DNA from: JAAZNO01 sp012798275
GTDB lineage: Bacteria > Chloroflexota > Anaerolineae > B4-G1 > SLSP01
Assembly: GCA_035347995.1 (NCBI GenBank)
Contig: DAOPQD010000090.1
Coordinates: 1-12,974, forward strand
DNA length: 12,974 bases
Direction: 5' to 3'
Shown piece by piece: positions 1 to 7,441 of this stretch (positions are counted from its first letter, which is position 1; each line of letters opens with the position of its first letter). The notes below the pieces were generated by a model, which was given only the letters and a program-made list of their open reading frames with translations, made no database searches and was not told where the DNA came from. The position numbers were made by a program, and so were the translations under genes.

Positions 1-2
1 TC

Positions 3-92
3 TGGCTACCTGGCGCCGGGCTGAACAGTTACCGCACATTTTCATCCTTGGATGATGTGCGCCAGCTCTTCTTCGAAAATAGAGAGCAGTGA
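3..92 (+). CDS. Possible C-terminal end of an unidentified protein (partial at window start)
   Basis: An open frame enters from the left edge and ends at TGA 90-92, giving 29 residues that finish FFENREQ. The composition looks protein-like (TFSSLDDVRQLFF), but 29 open codons in GC-rich DNA happen often by chance, so support is weak. The frame lies over both blocks of a repeat that recurs near the other end of the window (35-132 here). The 'coding' look could therefore come from the repeat. If real, the gene converges on ftsY. I do not recognise the family. Confidence 0.3.
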   Translation, partial: WLPGAGLNSYRTFSSLDDVRQLFFENREQ

Positions 93-132
93 TCCGTGAG
101 AAGAGAGTCGTCGCGACCTTCGATCACGACTC
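35..132 (+). repeat. Dispersed repeat, copy 1 (blocks A then B)
   Basis: Block A is 35-66 (begins CACATTTTCAT, ends GTGCGCCAGC). Block B is 72-132 (begins TTCGAAAAT, ends ACGACTC). Both recur on the minus strand at 12636-12738, in the order B then A. By hand count block A matches at 27 of 32 positions. Block B matches at 48 of 61 positions plus one 4-nt indel. Block A can fold here as a hairpin (CACA/TGTG and TCATCC/GGATGA, with a TTT bulge). Block B and its flank hold nested inverted repeats: CGTGAG 95-100 with CTCACG 137-142, and GAGTCGT 105-111 with ACGACTC 126-132. There is no T-tract, so it is not a classical terminator, although it sits in the gap before the ftsY stop. Confidence 0.6.
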
Positions 133-154
133 ACCGCTCACGCCGGCGCGCTCT

Positions 155-1054
155 TTATGCGGAATGCAACAATCCTTCAGCAAAGGCCCGCGGATCGAAG
201 GGGGCGAAATCCCCCATTTTCTCGCCAGTGCCCACAAAACGGATCGGCAATCCCAGCTCGTTGCCGATGGAAAGCGCCATCCCCCCCTTGGCGCTGCCGT
301 CGAGTTTGGCCAGAATGATGCCGGTGACTTTGACCGCCTGGGTGAATTGTTGGGCCTGCGCCATGCCATTCTGACCGGTCGTGGCGTCGAGGACGAGAAG
401 GGTTTCGTGAGGAGCCCACGCCACACGGGTAGAGATGATGCGGCGCAGCTTTTCCAGTTCCGCCATGAGGTTGTGTTGCGTGTGCAGGCGTCCCGCCGTG
501 TCCACAATCAGGGTATCCATCCCCTGCGAACGCGCCTGTTGGATGGCCTCGTAGACCACAGCGCCAGGATCGCCGCCCTCCGGGCCGGCGACGACCGGCG
601 TTCCGGCGCGCTCGCCCCAAATTTTGAGCTGATCAATCGCCGCGGCGCGGAAAGTATCCGCCGCTGCCAGCATCACCTTGCGGCCCTCTCCTTTGAGGCG
701 ATAGCCCAGTTTGGCGATGCTCGTGGTCTTGCCAGAGCCGTTGACGCCGACAATGAGGATGACGGCGAGCGGCCAATCCAGGTTGAGCGGCTGCGGTTGC
801 GGCAACAACGCCAGCACCTCTTGCTCCAATACCTCCAGCAGCTTCGTCGCCTTGACGATGCCTTCCTCGGACGCGCGCTTCCGCAACCGTTGCACCAGCG
901 CGGCGGAAGTTTCCACCCCCACATCGCCCCGAATCAGGAGCTCTTCCAGTTCCTCCCAGGTCGCGTCAGTAATATCACCTGCGCCCAGCAGGGTAGCAAT
1001 CTGTCCAAAGACGGCGTTGCGCGTCTTGCGTAGACTCTCGAAAATGCCGGCCAT
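155..1054 (-). CDS. ftsY: Signal recognition particle receptor FtsY (NG domain only)
   Basis: FtsY is the membrane-associated GTPase that docks SRP (Ffh plus 4.5S RNA) carrying ribosomes onto the Sec translocon. The 299-aa product has a helical N domain (about 1-90) and a complete SRP-type G domain. G1 is GVNGSGKTTS (103-112). The DTFRAAA element is at 133-139 and G3 DTAGR at 185-189. G4 is AKLDG at 249-253, with Ala where Thr is commoner. The closing loop GTGEKMGDFAPFD begins at 275. There is no long acidic A domain as in E. coli; short NG-only forms are common in other phyla. The ATG at 1054 has an excellent Shine-Dalgarno, GGAGGTGA, ending one base before it. It follows the XPB partner genes on the same strand but has its own promoter, so it need not be co-regulated with them. 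Confidence 0.97.
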   Translation of the reverse strand: MAGIFESLRKTRNAVFGQIATLLGAGDITDATWEELEELLIRGDVGVETSAALVQRLRKRASEEGIVKATKLLEVLEQEVLALLPQPQPLNLDWPLAVILIVGVNGSGKTTSIAKLGYRLKGEGRKVMLAAADTFRAAAIDQLKIWGERAGTPVVAGPEGGDPGAVVYEAIQQARSQGMDTLIVDTAGRLHTQHNLMAELEKLRRIISTRVAWAPHETLLVLDATTGQNGMAQAQQFTQAVKVTGIILAKLDGSAKGGMALSIGNELGLPIRFVGTGEKMGDFAPFDPRAFAEGLLHSA

Positions 1055-1055
1055 G

Positions 1056-1099
1056 TCACCTCCACAGGGGCATTATAGTGCAGGGGGGAAGCGCGTCAA
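1056..1099 (-). promoter_or_regulatory. ftsY promoter and ribosome binding site
   Basis: On the minus strand: -35 TTGACG (1099-1094), a 16-nt spacer, and a perfect -10 TATAAT (1077-1072). This predicts a start near 1065 and a leader of only about 10 nt that holds the Shine-Dalgarno GGAGGTGA (1063-1056) just before ATG 1054. The -35 and the spacer length are the same as in the XPB promoter at 7266-7293. Confidence 0.75.
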
Positions 1100-1140
1100 G
1101 AAAGGGAGCGGACGGAAGTCAGCGAGCGCTCGACCCGCGC

Positions 1141-3384
1141 TCACCACCAGCGGCCCTCTTCAATGTGAACGCCCAGCTCCGTGAGGCGGGCGACCGCGGC
1201 TTCCCAATTGCGTTCATCAATGATCGCCACGTCGCTCTGGGGGGTGAGGGGATGCAGCCAGCGGCTGAGCTGCCGATCGACCTCCCGCACTTCGGCGAGG
1301 AGGGCGGCGCTCTCCAGCCGCAGCAGGTGCGCCTGCAGTAGATTGGCGCTGCCGTAATGACTGCCCCAGGCTTTGAGGCGCTGCTGCCATTCCGGCGACA
1401 GGGACGCGCCGGTAAGGCGCTCGATCTGCGCGATGAGGTCAGGAACGGAATAGCCCGTGTTGATGGCCTCCCGCACGCTCGCGGCCGTCAGCCGCCAGCC
1501 AGGCGCTTCGGGGGCCGCGAAGCGCTGCACGATCCCCGTGACATACAGGCTCGGCGGGGTAAGGCGCGGAAGCAGGCGCCCCTCGTCCCAAATGAGGCTG
1601 TGCGACAGGTCGGCTTCGGGTCCCCTGGAGACGGCCGGCAAGAGCTCCAAGTGCCACAGGCGATCCTGAATCTGCTGCGTGTAGCGGGTATCGGCCACCG
1701 CCGTGTGCTCGTCAAGCCGCTGCAGCCAGGGTTGCAGGACGGCGTCTGCCAACAGGGCGTCAAGTTGCGCGGTCGTGTCGGTCTGCAAAACCACCACATT
1801 CCGCCGCACCATGATCCGCTCGTGCTGCGCGCCCCATTCCTCCAGGGTGCGCTCGACGTTCTGCGGCAAAGGCTGCTGGGTGACTTGCCGCAGGAAGCCA
1901 CAGATCACGCCGATGGAAGTCCCCTTCTGCAGGGCACGATAGATGCTGCTGCGCGTCAGGCGATACCCGACCGTGGCCGGCTGCACCGTCTCACGGTCGG
2001 CGAAGCGCTCGATTCCTTCAAGGGTTCCCAGCGGCACCGGTCCTAACGCCAGGAGCTGGAAATCCGGCTGCAGGATCACCTGTCCTGCGCCGCCGTTGAA
2101 GGCGAAAGCTTCCTGGCGGAAGATAGCGCGCCCCAGGGGAGTGAGCCGTATGGCCCAGGGAGCGCTTTGCCCTTCCTGGTAGCCCATGTCCACGACGCCA
2201 AGCCACTGCCAGTGGGACAACAGCTCCACAGCGGTAGTCGCATCCAGGTCTTGCAAATCCCTGGTCATCTTGGATACGAGCGACTTGTTTCCGGACCCGA
2301 TCATACTCCGGCGCAGCTGCTCTTCCATCACGTGCAACAGATTAGCGGGCAGGGCGAAGCTCCCCGGCTTGCCCCGGCTCAGCAATAGCAGGAGGGTGTC
2401 GAACGAAAACCAGGGCACGTCAATCAAAGGGCGAACCGCAGCCATGAGCTGTTGATTCAACGCCTTGTAGGAGTTGATCTGATATGACCCATAGCCATAG
2501 CCATAAAGGCGATACAGCATGGTAGTTTCGATCGCGGGAGAGCTTTCCACATTAAGGAACGCATTGAACAATTCGCGGTACTGTGCGCCCGCGTCTTGCT
2601 GCCAGAAGCGTTGTACGCGCTCGTCGTCCGCCGCGACGACGTTACCCCCCTCGAAGCGCAGCAATCTGGCCGATAACAGGAGAGCGATCATGTCGTGCAG
2701 GACATCGGCCTGCGTCTCCAAATCCATATTGAGCTCCCGCGCCAGCCGGCGCAAATCAGCCCTGGCAATGGAGCCACTCTTCAGCTGCCGGGCCGGGTTG
2801 CGGAGCAATCCAGACCAGACAAAGAACAACTGGCGCACCAGCATTTCGGGATCGCCAGAGGCGACCTGCGCGGGGGGGACGATGGTAAAACGTTGCACAT
2901 CGGGTTGGGGCACTTCGAGCAGCGCACGGGGAAGCACCGACGCCACTTCTGGTGCAATCCCCACCTCGTACACCGGCTGCAAATGTCGGCGCGTCTGGTA
3001 GTCCAACGGCGGCGTCAGGTTGACCAGCAGCCCGCGCAGCAATAACGGCCGCAGCAAGGCCTCCAACCTGGAGGAGATCGTTGTCTCTTCATCCGTCGGC
3101 TTTGTCGGCGACAGCAGGCCGGTGGTTATCAACGTCCCCACCAAATCACCGGCAGCAATCTGCCCGCCACGATCCAACACCAGCGCCAGGATCCCCCGGT
3201 CGGCCTCCGAAAGCGCCTGGATGAATTCGCGGGAAGCCGCCCGGCGGGGGATTTCGACGAGCAGGCGCTTTATCAGTGTGGACTTGGGAGCCTTAAGATC
3301 GGCCTCGCTGAACTCCAGCGTCTCCGCTATCTGCCGCACCAGGGGAGCGTCATACAAATCGAGGGTGATACGCAACGCTTCCAT
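1141..3384 (-). CDS. XPB-partner protein with two tandem XPB N-terminal-like domains (helicase-associated, PF13625-like)
   Basis: This is a 747-aa protein without helicase motifs (no Walker A or DExH box). The N-terminus (about 8-45: LVRQIAETLEF, then KSTLIKRLL) resembles a small SAP/Rho-N-like helical module. A long alpha-helical middle follows, with a Tyr/Gly-rich stretch (YRLYGYGYGSYQ, 291-302). The C-terminal third holds two copies of an XPB N-terminal-like domain. Copy 1 (about 470-585) has YRLT at 474, Ala484, Gly488, PLP at 505 and His521. Copy 2 (about 627-745) has WRLT at 630, Ala640, Gly644 and YG at 677. VILQPDFQLLALG (436-448) precedes copy 1, a typical lead-in of that family as I remember it. 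The start is set by GGAG 6 nt upstream, inside the end of the previous gene, whose stop is 3 nt away; the two are probably translationally coupled. From memory, mycobacterial XPB also has a large neighbour of this family. The likely role is a structural or DNA-binding subunit working with the XPB helicase; this is inference. Confidence 0.85.
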   Translation of the reverse strand: MEALRITLDLYDAPLVRQIAETLEFSEADLKAPKSTLIKRLLVEIPRRAASREFIQALSEADRGILALVLDRGGQIAAGDLVGTLITTGLLSPTKPTDEETTISSRLEALLRPLLLRGLLVNLTPPLDYQTRRHLQPVYEVGIAPEVASVLPRALLEVPQPDVQRFTIVPPAQVASGDPEMLVRQLFFVWSGLLRNPARQLKSGSIARADLRRLARELNMDLETQADVLHDMIALLLSARLLRFEGGNVVAADDERVQRFWQQDAGAQYRELFNAFLNVESSPAIETTMLYRLYGYGYGSYQINSYKALNQQLMAAVRPLIDVPWFSFDTLLLLLSRGKPGSFALPANLLHVMEEQLRRSMIGSGNKSLVSKMTRDLQDLDATTAVELLSHWQWLGVVDMGYQEGQSAPWAIRLTPLGRAIFRQEAFAFNGGAGQVILQPDFQLLALGPVPLGTLEGIERFADRETVQPATVGYRLTRSSIYRALQKGTSIGVICGFLRQVTQQPLPQNVERTLEEWGAQHERIMVRRNVVVLQTDTTAQLDALLADAVLQPWLQRLDEHTAVADTRYTQQIQDRLWHLELLPAVSRGPEADLSHSLIWDEGRLLPRLTPPSLYVTGIVQRFAAPEAPGWRLTAASVREAINTGYSVPDLIAQIERLTGASLSPEWQQRLKAWGSHYGSANLLQAHLLRLESAALLAEVREVDRQLSRWLHPLTPQSDVAIIDERNWEAAVARLTELGVHIEEGRWW

Positions 3385-3387
3385 GAC

Positions 3388-5385
3388 TCACTCCGCCTTC
3401 GTATCCGGCAGTGAGGCCACCGGGGCCGCATCGGCGGAGCGGACCTCTTTGGGCATGTAGCCGCGCGCCGTCAATTGCAGCAGCAGTTGGTCCACTTTTT
3501 CCGAACGGAGCAAAGCCGTCCTGGAATTGATGACTCCCAGCAGGCCCTCCCGTAATTCGGGCAGCGCGACCTGCACTTCTCTCAAGGTCAAAGCGTCTGC
3601 CGCAACGAGGACCGCCTGCTGCGGGTACAGGCGAATGTGCCCATAGCGTTGCTGCCAGTTTTCCCACCACTGCGCGAGTTCCGGCGGCGGGACCGCCCCA
3701 GTGGCCTGGATCCAGCGCTCGCGCAGCGTCGCGGTCGTTTCCCCGGCCTCGAAAGCGGCATAAAGGCGTTCGACGTCAGGGCGATACACCAGGAAGTCCT
3801 GCTCGGCCCCCACGGGCTCGGCCCAGGCTTGCAACAGCTGCATCACCTCGGCGGGAACGGGGGGGCGCAGCCACAGGCGCTCTTGTTTCCAGAACCACAC
3901 GTCAGGTTGATCGCCGCGCCACACGGTTGGCGGCAACGGGATGGCCTGCGCCTGCTCCCACACGACGTTCTGCAAGTAATGGAGGCGGAAAGCGGCAAAG
4001 GCGTCCCGGCGGTCACGTCCCACATCACAGAGGCCCAGCCAGTGCAGGGGACCCGTCAACAGCGCCTCCAGATACTGCCCCAGGAATCCTTCCCATGAGC
4101 CTCGCGTATCGGAAAATTTCAGCTGCCGAGAGATCGGCTCGCTCCCGGGCAGGAAATGCTGCAGCAAATTGGCGACGGAGTCGGCCGCCAACCACTGCTC
4201 GTGCGGCAGCAACGCCAGATATCGCAATACCAGGAAGCCCAAATGCGAAAACGTCTGCGAAAAGAGCTGGGCATCGAAGTTCATGGCCCAATACGGGGAG
4301 AACATCCATTGCAGGCGCACGTCCCCCTCGCGCCAAAAATTCCAGGAAGGGCTCCAGGCGCCGATCGTCATCAGCCGACGGGCCATGGCCGCCAGCTGTT
4401 CCCCGGGCTCCAGGGCAAGGAACGCCTCCGCGAGCGCTGGCTCCGGTCGGACCGGCGTCCCCGGACGCAAAACGCCCAACGCGAGCAGCAGCTGGTACAT
4501 CACCTCGACGAGTGCGGGAGAAAGGTTCAACAGCCGTCCCAGCGTTTCCAGATCGTCGGCCAGTAGCAACGGTTCCGGCGGCAGCAGCTCCAGCACCACT
4601 TTGTCCGCCGTACTGGCTTTGGCAAGCGTCCGTGCGCTCTCGGGCGTCGGCAGGAACCCCTTGAGATAAACTCGCGGCCCCTTCTCGAGCGCTTTCCAGG
4701 TCCGCACGGGGCGCAAATTGAATTTACGCGCTTCCACCAATCCCAGGAATTGTTGAATTTGCGTCACCGTAAGCGCCGGACGGGCGAGCGCGATCCGCGC
4801 AGGGGGATAAAGGGGGGTGAAAGGTTCCGCCGGCACACTGATGTGGGGCAGGTTACGATACAACATCGGCGGCATTTGCACCAGGCCCATATCATCAGCA
4901 AATACCAGGCCGGCGTCCGCGATCCGCTGAACGAGCACATTCACGGGCGTTTCGATCGCCCGCACGACCAGGATGTCCTTGCTGCGATTGGGATTCTGAT
5001 CGCTGAATTGTAGATTGAGCAGGAATTCTGCATAGAACGCCCGCGTCTCTTCATCCAGGCTATTGAAGACCAGCTCCAGGCGCCCGCGATCGTAGAAGAG
5101 CGTCATCAGCTGCTGGGCGAGATCCGCCCGGGTGCGCCCCTGCGGACGCACGCCCAACTTTTGGATCTGCTCGCGCAACAGCGCCACCGGCCAGGCTTCC
5201 GCAACGATTTTTTCGACGGCCTCCTGGATGTACACTTCATTGCTCACGCCACGCCCGAGCATGAGCAAGAGCTCCTTTGCCTCAGCGACATCCCCGATCG
5301 CGGTCGTTGCCGGCGGGTCGCTCACCCCATATCCCAATTCCGGCGTCGCCTCGCGGAGACGGTTCTCGTATTCAGTTCGGCTCAT
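3388..5385 (-). CDS. Second XPB-partner protein with one XPB N-terminal-like domain
   Basis: A 665-aa protein from the ATG at 5385. An in-frame ATG at 5439 would add 18 residues (MVGRRVAFACYAQDGYAA) of unconvincing composition. Neither start has a clear Shine-Dalgarno, so the start is uncertain. It has no nucleotide-binding motifs. Residues 66-93 (PVALLREQIQKLGV, then GRTRADLAQQL) look like a SAP-type helix-turn-helix. The bulk is alpha-helical and rich in Trp and Leu. Near the C-terminus (about 530-645) there is one copy of the domain shared with XPB and the 747-aa neighbour: YRP at 534, Ala544, Gly548, YG at 581, then a second half ending LTARGYMPKE. It sits between the XPB gene and the 747-aa gene in the same orientation, with a 3-nt gap to the latter. 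It is probably a paralogue of that protein and a subunit of the same complex; function is inferred from context and domain only. Confidence 0.8.
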   Translation of the reverse strand: MSRTEYENRLREATPELGYGVSDPPATTAIGDVAEAKELLLMLGRGVSNEVYIQEAVEKIVAEAWPVALLREQIQKLGVRPQGRTRADLAQQLMTLFYDRGRLELVFNSLDEETRAFYAEFLLNLQFSDQNPNRSKDILVVRAIETPVNVLVQRIADAGLVFADDMGLVQMPPMLYRNLPHISVPAEPFTPLYPPARIALARPALTVTQIQQFLGLVEARKFNLRPVRTWKALEKGPRVYLKGFLPTPESARTLAKASTADKVVLELLPPEPLLLADDLETLGRLLNLSPALVEVMYQLLLALGVLRPGTPVRPEPALAEAFLALEPGEQLAAMARRLMTIGAWSPSWNFWREGDVRLQWMFSPYWAMNFDAQLFSQTFSHLGFLVLRYLALLPHEQWLAADSVANLLQHFLPGSEPISRQLKFSDTRGSWEGFLGQYLEALLTGPLHWLGLCDVGRDRRDAFAAFRLHYLQNVVWEQAQAIPLPPTVWRGDQPDVWFWKQERLWLRPPVPAEVMQLLQAWAEPVGAEQDFLVYRPDVERLYAAFEAGETTATLRERWIQATGAVPPPELAQWWENWQQRYGHIRLYPQQAVLVAADALTLREVQVALPELREGLLGVINSRTALLRSEKVDQLLLQLTARGYMPKEVRSADAAPVASLPDTKAE

Positions 5386-5499
5386 AGCGGCGTAGCCATC
5401 CTGCGCGTAACATGCAAAAGCGACCCGGCGCCCGACCATTCAACGCGACCATCGGGCAGGGGCACGGAGGGAGGGGCCCACAACGCCATCCCGGGCATC

Positions 5500-7257
5500 T
5501 CAAACAGCGGCCTCAGACGGCCTGAGGGCCAGCTCGGGCAGTGCAGAGGGGATTTCATCTTCATAGAGGATCACGTAACGATAACCCTGCTCGGTCAAAA
5601 AGCGCTGGCGATTGGCGCTGAACTCCTGATCAATCGTCTCTTTGCTCACCAGGGTGTAGAAATAGGCCTGGCTGCCGTCCGCCTTGGGCCGCAGAATACG
5701 CCCCAGGCGTTGAGCCTCCTCCTGGCGCGAACCAAAAGTGCCCGAAATCTGGATCGCCACGTTTGCGTCGGGCAAGTCAATCGAGAAATTGGCGACCTTG
5801 GAGACGACCAAATGCTTGGTCTTCCCCAGGCGAAAATCCTCGTAGAGCAATTCCCGTTCGCGGTTGGAGGTTTTGCCGGTGATCAGGGGATAGCCGTAAC
5901 GCTCGGCGACCTGCTGCAGCTGCTCCAGATACATGCCGATGATCAACACGTTGTCATCGCGGTGATATTGCAGCAACTCGTCCAATATGCGCAGCTTGAG
6001 CGGGCTCTGCGCCGCGATGGGGTACTGCTCCCGACGCTCGGCCATGATGTAGGCGAGCCGCAATTCGTCCGGCAAGGGCAGGCGGATTTCGCAGCACACG
6101 GCGGGCGCAATCCAGCCTTGATGTTCCAGATCACGCCAGGGGACGTCATACTTCTTCGGCCCGATGAGGGAGAACACGTCCTCTTCCTGGCCATCCTCGC
6201 GGACGAGGGTTGCCGTGAGGCCCAGACGGCGGCGCGCCTGGATCTCGGCGGTGATGCGAAACACCGGCGCGGGCAGGAGATGGACCTCGTCGTAAATGAT
6301 CAGCCCCCAGTCCGCCTGACCAAAAAGCTCGAAATGGGGGAATTCCTCCTCGAGGCGCAGATGCTGGCCCTTGCTGCCCGACTTGCGATGCGTGAGGATC
6401 TGATACGTGGTGATCGTCACGGGGCGGATTTCTTTGCGATCCCCGGTGTATTCGCCGATCTCGTCAGCCGTCAGCTGAGTTTTATCCAGCAGCTCGGAGC
6501 GCCACTGCCGCGCGGCGATCGTGCTGGGCGTGAGGATGAGGGTATTCGCCTGCGCCTGCGCCATCACCGCCATGCCCACCATGGTCTTGCCGGCGCCGCA
6601 GGGCAAGACGATGACCCCAGAGCCACCTGCTTCTGACCCGCCGGCCCAGAACACGTCGGCGGCGTCGCGCTGATAATCCCGAATGTGGAAAGGCGCCCCG
6701 GATTGACAGACAGAGCGCAACTCCATGGAAAGGGAGGCGCCGGGAAGATACCCCACCAGGTCTTCGGCGGGATAGCCGGCCTTGACCAGCGCCTGCTTGA
6801 CATGGCCGCGACGTGACGCCGGCACCTGCAGCGTATGGGGACCCATGCGGCCCAGCAGATAGGGCTTGAGATGCCGGTTGCGCTCCAGCTCCAGCAACAA
6901 CAGCACATCATCCGAGATGAGCCGCAAGCGCGTGGGATCATGGGGATCGGGCACGAGCCGGACCCGTCCATAGCGCGAGATAGCCTCGCGGATTTCCGTC
7001 ACGACGTTATCGGGCAGGGGATACTTGGCGTAACGCTCCAGGCCCTCGATGATCTCCTCAGCGGCAAGGCCCGCCGCGGCAGCATTCCACAAGGACAGGG
7101 AAGACAGCCGATACGTGTGAATGTACTCCGGGCTCTTCTCCAGCTCGGCAAAACGCGCCAGATGATCGCGCGCTTCCTCATAGAGGGGATTATTCACCTC
7201 CAGAAGGACCGTGCGATCGCCTTGAACAATCAACGGTGCAGTGCTTTGAAATTCCAT
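5500..7257 (-). CDS. XPB/RAD25-type DNA repair helicase (superfamily 2, 3'-5')
   Basis: A 585-aa protein with the full XPB layout. It carries an N-terminal XPB-like domain (about 45-165; YRLSS at 49, PLPDN at 80, RYG at 95). The Q-like motif RDYQRDAA (193-200) is followed by motif I LPCGAGKT (218-225), Ia TPSTIAARQW (243-252) and motif II DEVH (323-326). Motif III GLTATLVRED (346-355) contains the XPB-specific RED triplet. Motif V is around 484-506, and motif VI QRLGRILRPK (516-525) holds the arginine fingers. The family are ATP-dependent DNA translocases and unwinders acting in nucleotide excision repair and transcription initiation in eukaryotes; bacterial forms are less studied. An upstream in-frame ATG at 7338 would add 27 hydrophobic residues and cover the promoter, so I chose 7257. 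There is no Shine-Dalgarno there, but the promoter puts the transcript start on the ATG. It leads the operon with its two partners and is divergent from rpoD. Confidence 0.93.
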   Translation of the reverse strand: MEFQSTAPLIVQGDRTVLLEVNNPLYEEARDHLARFAELEKSPEYIHTYRLSSLSLWNAAAAGLAAEEIIEGLERYAKYPLPDNVVTEIREAISRYGRVRLVPDPHDPTRLRLISDDVLLLLELERNRHLKPYLLGRMGPHTLQVPASRRGHVKQALVKAGYPAEDLVGYLPGASLSMELRSVCQSGAPFHIRDYQRDAADVFWAGGSEAGGSGVIVLPCGAGKTMVGMAVMAQAQANTLILTPSTIAARQWRSELLDKTQLTADEIGEYTGDRKEIRPVTITTYQILTHRKSGSKGQHLRLEEEFPHFELFGQADWGLIIYDEVHLLPAPVFRITAEIQARRRLGLTATLVREDGQEEDVFSLIGPKKYDVPWRDLEHQGWIAPAVCCEIRLPLPDELRLAYIMAERREQYPIAAQSPLKLRILDELLQYHRDDNVLIIGMYLEQLQQVAERYGYPLITGKTSNRERELLYEDFRLGKTKHLVVSKVANFSIDLPDANVAIQISGTFGSRQEEAQRLGRILRPKADGSQAYFYTLVSKETIDQEFSANRQRFLTEQGYRYVILYEDEIPSALPELALRPSEAAV

Positions 7258-7265
7258 AAGTATCC

Positions 7266-7293
7266 ATTTTACATAAGCCAACCAAAACGTCAA
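7266..7293 (-). promoter_or_regulatory. XPB operon promoter, apparently leaderless
   Basis: On the minus strand: -35 TTGACG (7293-7288), a 16-nt spacer, and -10 TAAAAT (7271-7266, five of six to consensus). The expected start at about 7259-7257 coincides with the XPB ATG at 7257, and no Shine-Dalgarno lies upstream. The mRNA would therefore be leaderless or nearly so. The -35 lies about 30 bp from the rpoD -35 on the other strand. Confidence 0.55.
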
Positions 7294-7323
7294 GGGTAAA
7301 AAAAGGAATTTGAAAACTCCCTC

Positions 7324-7353
7324 TTGACAAAAGGCCAAAAGCTATGTTATAGT
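7324..7353 (+). promoter_or_regulatory. Strong sigma-70-type promoter of the rpoD leader
   Basis: TTGACA (7324-7329, perfect) and TATAGT (7348-7353, five of six) are separated by 18 nt in an A/T-rich stretch. The predicted start is near 7360. The transcript would run into the hairpin at 7384-7417 about 25 nt later. Confidence 0.75.
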
Positions 7354-7383
7354 TTACACGGTATGACGCAGCAGGCGTAAGGG

Positions 7384-7417
7384 AGCACTGGCAGGCACAT
7401 CTACCAGTGCTTTTTTT
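7384..7417 (+). terminator. Intrinsic terminator in the rpoD leader (candidate attenuator or small-RNA end)
   Basis: A perfect 8-bp stem, AGCACTGG (7384-7391) with CCAGTGCT (7404-7411), encloses a 12-nt loop and is followed directly by seven T (7411-7417). It lies between the strong promoter at 7324 and the rpoD start at 7485, so a transcript of about 57 nt would end here unless it reads through. A five-codon frame (ATG 7363 to TAA 7380, MTQQA) lies just before the stem. CAGGC in the loop (7392-7396), and an identical CAGGC at 7372-7376, can pair with GCCTG at 7432-7436, a possible alternative structure. The hairpin is certain; the regulatory role is inference. Confidence 0.7.
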
Positions 7418-7441
7418 GCCGCTTGAAAACGGCCTGTCGAT

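Noticed and set aside
89..1033. Plus-strand open frame (314 codons) opposite ftsY
   Set aside because: The FtsY G1-G5 motifs on the minus strand settle the coding strand.
1124..1142. GAGCGC/GCGCTC hairpin after the 747-aa partner as a terminator
   Set aside because: Only a 6-bp stem overlapping the stop codon and no T-tract; some read-through into ftsY is likely.
5518..5535. CTCAG/CTGAG hairpin near the XPB stop
   Set aside because: It lies inside the coding sequence, is short and has no T-tract.
5161..6636. Long plus-strand open frame (491 codons) opposite XPB and its partner
   Set aside because: It is antisense to XPB helicase motifs that are unmistakable on the minus strand; long antisense frames are common in GC-rich coding DNA.
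7258..7338. Upstream in-frame start for XPB (ATG 7338)
   Set aside because: It adds 27 hydrophobic residues not expected in XPB, covers the promoter at 7266-7293 and overlaps the rpoD -35/-10 region.
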